Below, in pieces: positions 1-7,636 of a stretch of 64,000 nucleotides of DNA. The number at the start of each line of letters is the position of its first letter. The stretch's first letter is position 1. The stretch lies in NCBI GenBank assembly GCA_021648845.1, contig JAKJHY010000019.1, positions 39,357 through 103,356 on the forward strand, written 5' to 3'. The translations under genes and the position numbers were made by a program. Below the pieces are notes generated by a model, which saw nothing but the letters and a program-made list of their open reading frames with translations, searched no databases and had not been told where the DNA came from. Source of the stretch: Mycobacterium sp. MBM (GTDB taxonomy: Bacteria > Actinomycetota > Actinomycetes > Mycobacteriales > Mycobacteriaceae).

Positions 1-1
1 C

Positions 2-73
2 CACTGCCCGCACATCGAGTCGCCCGATGAGGTCAACGACCTGCTGTTGGACTTTCTGAAAGGAGTGTCATGA
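2..73 (+). CDS. alpha/beta hydrolase, C-terminal fragment (cut by window edge)
   Basis: Only the last 23 codons are inside the window. The peptide contains HCPHIESPDEVN followed by a leucine-rich helix, which is the usual C-terminal end of alpha/beta-hydrolase-fold proteins; the first His would be the catalytic histidine. The TGA stop overlaps the ATG of the next gene, so the two are probably co-transcribed and translationally coupled. Family assignment rests on this short tail only. Confidence 0.6.
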   Translation, partial: HCPHIESPDEVNDLLLDFLKGVS

Positions 74-873
74 GTGACGAACTGGCGGGCAAGGTCGCCG
101 TGGTCACCGGCGGCTCCTGCGGGCTCGGCGAAGGCCTGGTGCGGCGGTTCGTCGCCGAGGGCGCGCAGGTCGTTTTCGGCGACGTGGATACCGAACGCGG
201 TCAGGCGGTGGCCGAGGAGTTGGGCGCGGCGGCACTGTTTCGCACGGCAGATGTCACCGAAATGGCGCAGGTGGCCGCATTGGTGGACACCGCCGTCAGC
301 GCGTTCGGCGGTCTGCACGTGATGGTCAACAACGCCGGAATCTCGGGCACCATGCACCGTCGCTTCCTCGACGACGACCTCGCCGATTTTGACGCCGTGT
401 TGCGGATCAACCTGCGCGCGGTGATGGCGGGCACCCGGGACGCCGCCCGCCATATGGCCGAGCACGGCGGCGGGTCGATCATCAACCTGACCTCGATCGG
501 CGGCATCCAGGCCGGTGCGGGTGTGCAGACCTACCGGGCGTCCAAGGCCGCCGTCATCCAGTTCACCAAGTCTGCTGCGATCGAGTTGGCGCACCACGAG
601 GTCCGGGTGAACGCGATCGCCCCGGGCAACATCCGCACTTCGATCGTGCGCAAGAGTGCCGCAGGTGAGGATCGGGAACGTCTGGAGCAGTTCGAGGCCA
701 AGATTCGCGTCCAGATGCGCGATGACCGGCCGCTCAAACGTGAGGGCACCGTCGACGATGTCGCCGAGGCGGCATTGTATTTCGCGACCGACAGGTCACG
801 GTATGTCACCGGGACGATCCTGCCCATCGACGGCGGGACCGTGGCTGGAAAGGTGATCGTGCGCAAATCCTGA
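70..873 (+). CDS. SDR-family NAD(P)-dependent oxidoreductase
   Basis: A 267-residue classical short-chain dehydrogenase. Seen: the cofactor-binding TGxxxGxG motif at residues 13-20 (TGGSCGLG), an NNAG motif near residue 90, and the catalytic Ser142, Tyr155 and Lys159 in the usual spacing. The family oxidises or reduces hydroxyl/keto groups with NAD(P)(H) in the cytosol. The ATG at 70 is preceded by AAAGGAG and overlaps the stop of the upstream hydrolase. A long inverted repeat follows the stop, so this is probably the last gene of its operon. Substrate unknown. Confidence 0.9.
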   Translation: MSDELAGKVAVVTGGSCGLGEGLVRRFVAEGAQVVFGDVDTERGQAVAEELGAAALFRTADVTEMAQVAALVDTAVSAFGGLHVMVNNAGISGTMHRRFLDDDLADFDAVLRINLRAVMAGTRDAARHMAEHGGGSIINLTSIGGIQAGAGVQTYRASKAAVIQFTKSAAIELAHHEVRVNAIAPGNIRTSIVRKSAAGEDRERLEQFEAKIRVQMRDDRPLKREGTVDDVAEAALYFATDRSRYVTGTILPIDGGTVAGKVIVRKS

Positions 874-877
874 TCCC

Positions 878-937
878 GCGAGCGTGCGTGATGTGCGGCC
901 TCGGTGCGGCGTGTCGTCCGCAAACACGCACGCTCGC
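878..937. repeat. long inverted repeat downstream of the SDR gene (possible terminator)
   Basis: Perfect 13-bp arms GCGAGCGTGCGTG (878-890) and CACGCACGCTCGC (925-937), with further imperfect pairing inside (GTGCGG against CCGCA). It starts 5 bp after the SDR stop codon. A transcript would fold into a long GC-rich hairpin without a U tract, so a termination or mRNA-end role is plausible but unproven. Confidence 0.6.
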
Positions 938-958
938 CGAGAAGGGACGGTCTTTCGT

Positions 959-980
959 TTAAATCAATTGCTTGACTTAA
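959..980. promoter_or_regulatory. palindromic operator candidate upstream of TetR gene
   Basis: Two 9-bp arms, TTAAATCAA (959-967) and TTGACTTAA (972-980), pair at 8 of 9 positions around a 4-bp centre in an AT-rich island. It lies 26 bp before the chosen GTG of the TetR gene, the usual place for an autoregulatory TetR operator. It does not match the GAGAAT palindrome found elsewhere in the window. Confidence 0.55.
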
Positions 981-1006
981 TTACAGAACGGGCGTTGACT
1001 GTAACG

Positions 1007-1663
1007 GTGACGGCAGCCAGAACCCTGCGGACCGAGCGGGCGAGCACCACCCGCGAGGCCATCCTGACCGCGGCCGAACGGCTCTACGCAGAACACGGCG
1101 TGTTCGCCGTATCGAACCGTCAGGTCAGCGAGGCGGCGGGGCAGGGGAACAACGCCGCGGTGGGCTATCACTTCGGCACCAAGACCGATCTGGTGCGTGC
1201 CATCGAGCAACGCCACCGTGTGCCTATCGAGGAGATCCGCCAGCGGTTCGTTGCCGACACCGACGAGAGCACCGGCCTGCGGGGGTGGGTGACCTGTTTG
1301 GTGCGCCCGCTCACCGATCACCTCGACGCGTTGGGCAACCCCACCTGGTATGCGCGTTTCGCCGCGCAGGCGATGGCCGATCCGGCCTACCACCCCATCG
1401 TGGTCAAGGACGCGCTGAGTTCTGCGTCGCTGGTGCAGGTCATCGACGGGATCAACCGGTGCCTGCCCGACCTGCCCGTCATCGTGCGCTACGAACGCAA
1501 CATCATGGCCCGAAACCTGTTGATGCACAGCTGCGCCGACCGTGAACGGGCACTGACCGCGGGTTCCACCGCGGCGGGCCGGACCTGGCGCGCGGCCGGT
1601 GCCGGGCTGATCGACGCGATCGTCGGACTTTGGCTGGCGCCGGTGACGGGCGATCCGGCATGA
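1007..1663 (+). CDS. TetR-family transcriptional regulator
   Basis: About 218 residues. The N-terminal segment after ERAST carries the TetR helix-turn-helix (TREAILTAAERLYAEHG through NAAVGYHFGTKTDLV); the rest is a helical ligand-binding domain with no recognisable specificity. The reading frame is open further upstream, but a palindrome at 959-980 sits inside that extension, so I placed the start at the GTG at 1007; a TTG at 995 is possible. No good Shine-Dalgarno is visible, so a leaderless mRNA is an option. Its stop overlaps the ATG of the ferredoxin gene, making it the first gene of the P450/amidohydrolase operon, which it probably controls. Confidence 0.85.
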   Translation: MTAARTLRTERASTTREAILTAAERLYAEHGVFAVSNRQVSEAAGQGNNAAVGYHFGTKTDLVRAIEQRHRVPIEEIRQRFVADTDESTGLRGWVTCLVRPLTDHLDALGNPTWYARFAAQAMADPAYHPIVVKDALSSASLVQVIDGINRCLPDLPVIVRYERNIMARNLLMHSCADRERALTAGSTAAGRTWRAAGAGLIDAIVGLWLAPVTGDPA

Positions 1664-1854
1664 AAATCACTGTGGATCAAGACAAATGTGTGTCATCCGG
1701 CCAGTGCGTACTGAACGCCATGGCGGTGTTCGATCAGCGTGACGAGGACGGGGTCGTCGAACTGCTCGACCCCGAGCCCGGCCCGGACCAGCATGACAAT
1801 GCCCGCGCCGCCGCGGCGGCCTGCCCAGCCCTAGCCATCGACATCCGAGACTGA
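1660..1854 (+). CDS. 3Fe-4S-type P450 ferredoxin
   Basis: A 64-residue small ferredoxin. Seen: Cys10 and Cys16 in CVSSGQC and a third Cys in AACPALAI near the C-terminus, the spacing of single-cluster ferredoxins that pass electrons to actinobacterial cytochromes P450. The ATG at 1660 overlaps the TetR stop, and the P450 gene starts 6 bp after the ferredoxin stop, so it is the likely redox partner of that P450. Confidence 0.92.
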   Translation: MKITVDQDKCVSSGQCVLNAMAVFDQRDEDGVVELLDPEPGPDQHDNARAAAAACPALAIDIRD

Positions 1855-1860
1855 GGACCC

Positions 1861-3078
1861 ATGTCTGACACGCTGACCGAAACCGACATCCCGGAATACC
1901 CGATGGAGCGGGAGGCGTCCTGCCCGTTCGCGCCACCCCGGCAGATGCTCGACAATCCCAAAGGGCTGTCTCGGGTGCGAATCTGGAACGGCGACACGCC
2001 ATGGTTGATCACCGGGCACGAAGAGGCGAAGGCATTGTTCGCCGATGCGCGGATCAGCGTCGACGACCGCCGCGAAGGGTTTCCGCACTGGAACGAGCAC
2101 ATGCTGGCCACGGTGGACAAACGCCCGCGTTCGGTGTTCACCGCCGACGCCGAGGAGCACACCCGCTTCCGGCGGATGCTGTCCAAGCCGTTCACCTTCC
2201 GCCGCGTCGAGGGTCTGCGCCCGGTCATCCAGAAGATCACCGACGACTGCATCGACGAGATTCTGGCCGGGCCACAGCCCGCCGATATCGTCGACACGCT
2301 GGCGCTGCCGGTGCCGACGGTGGTGATCAGCGAAATGCTCGGTGTTCCTTACGAAGACCACGAGTTCTTCCAGGAGCACGCCAATGCTGGGCTGGCTCGT
2401 TACGCCGCCGCGGACGCCATGCAGAAGGGTGCGATGAGCCTGCACCAATACCTGATCAACCTGATCGAGAAGAAGCAGACGGACCCGGCCGAGGACGCGG
2501 TGTCCGACCTGGCGGAGCGGGTGAACGCCGGCGAGATCAGCGTCAAGGAGGCCGCGCAGCTGGGCACCGGCCTGCTGATCGCCGGCCACGAGACCACCGC
2601 CAATGTGATCGGTATCGGTGTACTGGCGCTGCTGCAGAACCCCGAGCAGGCCGACTTCCTGCGCAACGCCGAGGACCCCAAGGTGATAGCCAACGCCGTC
2701 GAGGAACTGATGCGCTACCTGTCGATCATCCAGAACGGACAGCGCCGCGTCGCCATCGACGATATCGAGATCGGCGGTGAGACCATCAGGGCCGGTGAGG
2801 GTGTGATCATCGACCTCGCACCGGCCAACTGGGATCCGAAGGCCTACCCCGAGCCTGACCGACTCGACCTCAGCCGCAACGCCAGCCAGCAACTCGGCTT
2901 CGGTTACGGCCGGCACCAATGCGTCGGCCAGCAGCTCGCGCGCGCCGAACTGCAGATCGTCTTCCACACCCTACTGCGCCGCATACCGACCATGCGCCTG
3001 GCGATCCCGTTCGACCAGGTGCCGTTCAAGCACGACCGTCTCGCCTATGGCGTCTACGAACTTCCGGTGACCTGGTAG
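1861..3078 (+). CDS. cytochrome P450
   Basis: A 405-residue bacterial class I P450. Seen: the I-helix oxygen-activation motif AGHETT (241-246), the K-helix ExxR (Glu282-Arg285), and the haem-binding loop FGYGRHQCVG with ligand Cys354. Such enzymes hydroxylate hydrophobic substrates using electrons from a ferredoxin, here almost certainly the one encoded directly upstream. It lies in the TetR-ferredoxin-P450-amidohydrolase operon. CYP family number and substrate cannot be given without alignment. Confidence 0.95.
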   Translation: MSDTLTETDIPEYPMEREASCPFAPPRQMLDNPKGLSRVRIWNGDTPWLITGHEEAKALFADARISVDDRREGFPHWNEHMLATVDKRPRSVFTADAEEHTRFRRMLSKPFTFRRVEGLRPVIQKITDDCIDEILAGPQPADIVDTLALPVPTVVISEMLGVPYEDHEFFQEHANAGLARYAAADAMQKGAMSLHQYLINLIEKKQTDPAEDAVSDLAERVNAGEISVKEAAQLGTGLLIAGHETTANVIGIGVLALLQNPEQADFLRNAEDPKVIANAVEELMRYLSIIQNGQRRVAIDDIEIGGETIRAGEGVIIDLAPANWDPKAYPEPDRLDLSRNASQQLGFGYGRHQCVGQQLARAELQIVFHTLLRRIPTMRLAIPFDQVPFKHDRLAYGVYELPVTW

Positions 3079-3129
3079 CCCGCCAGAACCACCTCAGAAC
3101 CCACCGCCCTGCCCGATCGGAGCCATCGA

Positions 3130-4299
3130 ATGTCCACAGCCACAGCCCTGTATCCGCCGGAAGGATTCGGCGCGCCCAAGGACCGACGCGGCCACGCCTC
3201 GGAGGGCGGCCTGAGTGGCCTTCCCCAGGGCACCGAGATCTTCTCGGCCGACAACCACATCTCCGTCGCCGACGACATCTTCTACGAACGTTTCCCCGAA
3301 GAACTCAAGGGTGCCGCACCGCGGATCTGGTACGAGGACGGCGCCTACATGGTCGGTATGAAGGGCAAGGCCTGGACCGGCGGCGACTTCGGCCGGGTAC
3401 TCATGCAGTACGACGACCTCGCCGGCGCCGCGTCGAACAACATCGAGGCCCGCATCCGCGAGCTCAAGGAAGACGGTATCGACAAGGAACTGGCGTTCCC
3501 GAATGCGGTGCTGGCCCTCTTCCACTACCCGGACAAGGCACTGCGCGAGCGCGTGTTCCGGATCTACAACGAGCACATCGCCGACCTGCAGGAGCGCTCC
3601 AACGGGCACTTCTATGGGGTAGGACTGATCAACTGGTGGGATCCCCACGGGGCCCGGAGCACACTGGCCGAATTGAAGGCGCTGGGGCTCAAGACATTTC
3701 TGCTCCCGCTGAACCCCGGCAAGGACGACGACGGCAACATCTACGATTATGGCGGTGCCACACTGGACGCGGTGTGGGACGAGATCGAAGACGCCGGGCT
3801 GCCGGTCAGCCACCATATCGGCGAAACCCCGCCCAAGACCCCGTGCGAGAACAACAGCGTCGTCGTTGGCATGATGGTCAACGTCGACTCGTTCCGCGAG
3901 CAGTTCGCCAAGTACCTCTTCTCCGGCATTCTCGACCGCCATCCCCGCCTCAAGATCGGCTGGTTCGAGGGCGGTATCGCCTGGGTGCCGACGGCGCTGC
4001 AGGACGGCGAACACATGCTGGCGTCCTATCGGCACATGTTCAATCACGAACTGCAGCACGATATTCGGCACTACTGGGACCACCACATGAGCGCCTCGTT
4101 CATGGTGGACCCACTGGGTCTGCGGCTCATCGACGAGATCGGTGTGGACAACGTGATGTGGTCCAGCGACTATCCACACAACGAGTCCACGTTCGGGTAC
4201 TCGGAGAAATCGCTGGCCACGGTCGTGGATGCGGTCGGTCCCGAGGCCGCCACCAAGATCGTCTCGACCAACATCCAGAAATTCCTGGGACTGTCATGA
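3130..4299 (+). CDS. amidohydrolase family 2 (ACMSD-like) metal-dependent hydrolase
   Basis: A 389-residue TIM-barrel amidohydrolase of the family that includes aminocarboxymuconate-semialdehyde decarboxylase. Seen: an N-terminal SADNHIS strand (metal-ligand His), SHHIGE in mid-barrel and the C-terminal SSDYPHNES with the conserved Asp. The family hydrolyses or decarboxylates ring-derived acids; several subfamilies occur in mycobacterial catabolic clusters. The window has three more of this type (18811, 51588, 52752). Its TGA overlaps the ATG of the next gene, supporting one operon. Confidence 0.88.
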   Translation: MSTATALYPPEGFGAPKDRRGHASEGGLSGLPQGTEIFSADNHISVADDIFYERFPEELKGAAPRIWYEDGAYMVGMKGKAWTGGDFGRVLMQYDDLAGAASNNIEARIRELKEDGIDKELAFPNAVLALFHYPDKALRERVFRIYNEHIADLQERSNGHFYGVGLINWWDPHGARSTLAELKALGLKTFLLPLNPGKDDDGNIYDYGGATLDAVWDEIEDAGLPVSHHIGETPPKTPCENNSVVVGMMVNVDSFREQFAKYLFSGILDRHPRLKIGWFEGGIAWVPTALQDGEHMLASYRHMFNHELQHDIRHYWDHHMSASFMVDPLGLRLIDEIGVDNVMWSSDYPHNESTFGYSEKSLATVVDAVGPEAATKIVSTNIQKFLGLS

Positions 4300-5564
4300 C
4301 GGCAGCAACGCGCGCCGGGGTGACCCAGATCGCCCGGACGGGTTGCAGCTGGCTGGACATCCCGACCGAGCCGGACATGGACCGGTTGCGTCGGGAGGTC
4401 TCGGCGCGGTTGCAGGCCGCGATGGCCGACCAGGGCGTCGATGCGCTGGTGTTGCTGGGCAACAGCAATGTCATGTACGCCACCGGAATCAGCTGGCCGC
4501 TGGCGGATGCCGGCTTGTCCCATATCGAGCGTCCGGTGGCGGTCGTGGTGGCCGGTGACGAGCACCCGCATCTGTTCCTGCCGTTCCGGGAAGGGGCCGT
4601 GAGCGAGTCGGGGCTGCCCGAGGATCACCGCAACGGACCGGTCTATCTGGAATTCGACGAGGGCGTCGAAGAATTCGCGAGGATCCTGAGCGGCCTGTTG
4701 CCGGCCGGTGCGAGGGTTGCGGTCGACGAGCTGACCGGCGCGATGCGTCGGGCCGGCCGAGCCCTGTTCCCCACCGAACCGGTGGATGCGGGGCCCGTGA
4801 TCGGCGCGGCGAAACTGGTCAAGACCATCGACCAGATCTCGTGCATCCGACGGGCCTGCCAGATCACCGAACAGGCCATTGCCGGGATTCAGAGGTCGTT
4901 GGCGCCTGGGGTGCGACAGATCGACCTGTCCGCCGAATTCGTGCGGCGAACCTTCGAACTCGGCGCCACCACCAACATGTTCGATTCCATCTGGCAGGTG
5001 ATGCCGACATCGAAGGCCGCGGGAACGTGGACCACCACCGGCGATCTGGCGTTGCCGCTGCTGACCACCGAGCGTGAGGTCGCCCGCGGCGATGTGTTGT
5101 GGACCGATGTGTCCATCGCCTACCGCGGATACTGCTCCGATCACGGCCGCACCTGGATCGTCGGTGCGGATCCGACCGCCGCCCAACAGGCGCAGTTCGA
5201 CAGGTGGCGCACCATCGTCGACGCCGTGCTTGCCGTGACCAAGGCGGGCGCGAGCTGCGGTGACCTCGGGCGCGCGGCGACAGCGGCCGCCGGCGGCGAG
5301 AAACCATGGCTGCCGCATTTCTATCTGGGTCACGGTATCGGCACCAGTGCCGCCGAGATGCCGATGATCGGTACCGATCTCGGTCAGGAGTGGGACGACA
5401 GCTTCGTGTTCCCCGCCGGCATGCTGTTGGTGTTCGAGCCGGTGGTCTGGGAGGACGGCACCGGTGGCTACCGCGGTGAGGAGATCGTGGTGGTCACCGA
5501 CGACGGCTGGATGCCGCTGACCGAATATCCCTACGATCCCTACGAGGTGTCCGGTGGGAACTGA
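4296..5564 (+). CDS. M24-family peptidase (Xaa-Pro dipeptidase-like), metal site intact
   Basis: A 422-residue protein with a creatinase-type N-terminal domain and a C-terminal pita-bread M24 domain. All five metal ligands can be seen: Asp271 (TDVS), Asp282 (CSDHGRTW), His346 (LGHGIG), Glu381 (FEP) and Glu395/396 (GEEIV). The family cleaves Xaa-Pro or related amide bonds. I start at the ATG at 4296, which overlaps the amidohydrolase stop; the open frame further upstream overlaps the P450 and amidohydrolase and is not coding. It ends 11 bp inside a second, degenerate M24 gene. A peptidase-fold pair in a P450/CoA-ester operon is odd; the substrate may be a conjugated amide. Confidence 0.88.
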   Translation: MTAATRAGVTQIARTGCSWLDIPTEPDMDRLRREVSARLQAAMADQGVDALVLLGNSNVMYATGISWPLADAGLSHIERPVAVVVAGDEHPHLFLPFREGAVSESGLPEDHRNGPVYLEFDEGVEEFARILSGLLPAGARVAVDELTGAMRRAGRALFPTEPVDAGPVIGAAKLVKTIDQISCIRRACQITEQAIAGIQRSLAPGVRQIDLSAEFVRRTFELGATTNMFDSIWQVMPTSKAAGTWTTTGDLALPLLTTEREVARGDVLWTDVSIAYRGYCSDHGRTWIVGADPTAAQQAQFDRWRTIVDAVLAVTKAGASCGDLGRAATAAAGGEKPWLPHFYLGHGIGTSAAEMPMIGTDLGQEWDDSFVFPAGMLLVFEPVVWEDGTGGYRGEEIVVVTDDGWMPLTEYPYDPYEVSGGN

Positions 5565-6675
5565 GATCGAGGCCGACGGCCTGGCGTTGCGCATCAGCCG
5601 CCGCGAGCGCGCCGTCGCGCAGATGGCGGCACACGACCTCGACATCCTGGTGCTGGGCCGGCAGGCCAACGTGCGCTATATCTCCGGTGCGCCACAGCTG
5701 TGGGTGGTGGGAACCCGGCCCTTCGGGCCGATCTGCTCCTACGTCCGCGCCACCGGTGAGATCCACCTGAACAGCACCTGGGATGAGGGCATCCCCGAAG
5801 AGATTCCGCACGAGAATCTGTACGGGTTCGCCTGGAACCCGATGACCCTGGTCGCCATCATGTCGAAAATGAAGGGTGCCGACACCGCACGGCGGGTCGG
5901 AACCGATGCGCTGACACCGATGTTCGCCCAACTGCTGCCGATGGTCTTCCCCAACGCCGAACTGGTCGATGCCGAGCCCGCGATGCGGGCCGCCAGGCGG
6001 GTCAAGACCACCGAGGAGATCACGGCCCTGCGTCGGGCGCTGATCGTCGCCGAGGAGGGGCTGGCCAAGGGGGCGGCCGAGCTGACGCCCGGCACGACCG
6101 AGCAGCATCTCGCCGGGGTGATCCTGGAGGCCGAGGCCGCCGGTGGTGTCAGCACCCCGGCGACCCAGGACGCCGCCTGGGTGACCTCCACCGAGCACCC
6201 GTGGCGCCGCGACCGCGGCGACGGTACGGTGCGTGCCGGCGACCTGGTGGCGCTGTCGGCCGGGGTATTGGCCGACGGGTACGTCGCGGAGGTGGCACGC
6301 ACGTTCTACATCGGCGAACCGACCGACGCGGTCCGGTCGTTGTTCCGACGCCGAGACGACTTGTGGGACAGGCTGATCGACGCCTGCCAGCCCGGTAAAC
6401 CGGCCGGCGCCTTGCTAGACGCCTACGCACAGGCGGGCGAGCCGCTACCGGCGATGCCGGTGGCGCACGGCCTCGGCCTCGGATTCGACCCGCCGGTGGT
6501 GTCACCGGCGCTGCGCGCCACCGCCGAACGCGACGTGCTGGCCGAGGGCAACGTGCTGGCCGTGACCGGCTACGTCTGGGAACCCGACGTGGGCGCGGTG
6601 TTCACCCGTGACGCCGTGGTGATCGGCGCGGACGGCCCCACGGTGCTAACCCAGATGAGCAAAGGAGTGTGGTGA
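5554..6675 (+). CDS. M24-fold protein with degenerate metal site (creatinase-like)
   Basis: A 373-residue protein with the same two-domain layout as its neighbour. At the metal-ligand positions I read Ser235 (usual Asp), Glu246 (usual Asp), His305 (kept, VAHGLG), Thr338 (usual Glu) and Arg352 (usual Glu). It should therefore not bind two metals like a prolidase. Creatinase is a known metal-free member of the fold, so it could be a metal-independent hydrolase or a non-catalytic partner of the protein at 4296. The GTG at 5554 overlaps the upstream gene by 11 bp, consistent with coupled translation. Confidence 0.82.
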   Translation: MGTEIEADGLALRISRRERAVAQMAAHDLDILVLGRQANVRYISGAPQLWVVGTRPFGPICSYVRATGEIHLNSTWDEGIPEEIPHENLYGFAWNPMTLVAIMSKMKGADTARRVGTDALTPMFAQLLPMVFPNAELVDAEPAMRAARRVKTTEEITALRRALIVAEEGLAKGAAELTPGTTEQHLAGVILEAEAAGGVSTPATQDAAWVTSTEHPWRRDRGDGTVRAGDLVALSAGVLADGYVAEVARTFYIGEPTDAVRSLFRRRDDLWDRLIDACQPGKPAGALLDAYAQAGEPLPAMPVAHGLGLGFDPPVVSPALRATAERDVLAEGNVLAVTGYVWEPDVGAVFTRDAVVIGADGPTVLTQMSKGVW

Positions 6676-7634
6676 TGGCCGATCGGCCCACCCCGGAGGA
6701 GATCATCCGCTACGAGAAGGACCGTGGGACCAAAATCGCGACCATCACGTTCGACCGGCCGGAGTTTCTCAACGCCCCGACCTCGATGGCCCGGCTGCGC
6801 TACGCCGACATTCTGCGTGCGGCCAACACCGACAACGACGTGAAGGTGGTGATCATCCGGGGTGTGGGAGACAACCTCGGCAGCGGAGCGGATCTGCCGG
6901 AGTTCATGGAGGGCAACGACAATCCGGCCGCCCGGCTGGCCGAACTTCGGCTGGAGGATGACGGTGTCGGCGAGGTCAGCTATCCGCCCAAGGGGACCTT
7001 CCGCAACGGGGCCACCATCAGTTCGTGGTACGCCAACTCGCAGGCCGGCAATCGCGCGCTGCAGGACTTCAAGAAGATCAGCATCGTCGAGGCCAAGGGC
7101 TACTGCTACGGCTGGCATTTCTACCAGTGTGCGGATGCCGACCTGGTGATCTCCAGCGACGACGCACTGTTCGGGCACCCGTCGTTCCGCTACCACGGCT
7201 GGGGGCCGCGGATGTGGACCTGGGTGCAGATGATGGGTCTGCGCAAGTTCCAGGAGATGGTCTTCACCGGGCGCCCCTTCACCGCCGCCGAGATGTACGA
7301 CTGCAACTTCCTGAACAAGGTGGTGGCCCGCGATCAGCTGGAGGACGAGACACAGAAGTACGCACAGGCGTGCGCCCGGAACCGGCCGGTGGACACCGTG
7401 TTTCAGCAGAAGATGTTCTTCGAGATCTTCAAACAGCACCAGGGCGAGTACATGGGCAGCTTGTTGAGCGCCTTCTTCGAGTCGATGGGCAACGGGGTGG
7501 CCAACGACAGCGAGGACGACCTGGACATGGTCGAGTCCGTCGACTCGGGTCTGTCGGCGGCGGTCAACGACAACGACAGCAAGTTCCCGCCGGACTTCCG
7601 GCTGTCCAAGAAGAACCGGAACAAGCCCGAGTAG
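6675..7634 (+). CDS. enoyl-CoA hydratase/isomerase (crotonase) family protein
   Basis: A 319-residue crotonase-fold protein, somewhat longer than the usual 260-290. Seen: an N-terminal ITFDRPEFLN strand, the oxyanion-hole segment GSGADLPEF near residue 76, and the second oxyanion segment VEAKGYCYGWHF with DADLVISSDDALFGHP after it. The usual catalytic Glu pair is not obvious, so hydratase, isomerase or C-C hydrolase activity is open. The ATG at 6675 follows AAAGGAG by 7 bp and overlaps the upstream stop; in-frame GTGs at 6669 and 6672 are weaker starts. The CaiB gene follows within 2 bp. Confidence 0.85.
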   Translation: MADRPTPEEIIRYEKDRGTKIATITFDRPEFLNAPTSMARLRYADILRAANTDNDVKVVIIRGVGDNLGSGADLPEFMEGNDNPAARLAELRLEDDGVGEVSYPPKGTFRNGATISSWYANSQAGNRALQDFKKISIVEAKGYCYGWHFYQCADADLVISSDDALFGHPSFRYHGWGPRMWTWVQMMGLRKFQEMVFTGRPFTAAEMYDCNFLNKVVARDQLEDETQKYAQACARNRPVDTVFQQKMFFEIFKQHQGEYMGSLLSAFFESMGNGVANDSEDDLDMVESVDSGLSAAVNDNDSKFPPDFRLSKKNRNKPE

Positions 7635-7636
7635 AC

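Noticed and set aside
1831..2967. Long open frame on the minus strand opposite the P450
   Set aside because: It mirrors the P450 codons in a high-GC genome and has no recognisable domain; the same is true of the long minus-strand frames opposite 3.1-4.2, 4.2-5.7, 6.6-7.6 and 24.2-25.8 kb.
2919..4295. Apparent 459-residue N-terminal extension of the M24 peptidase
   Set aside because: It overlaps the P450 and amidohydrolase genes in another frame, is rich in Arg/Pro/Ala and has no motif. The real start is at 4296.
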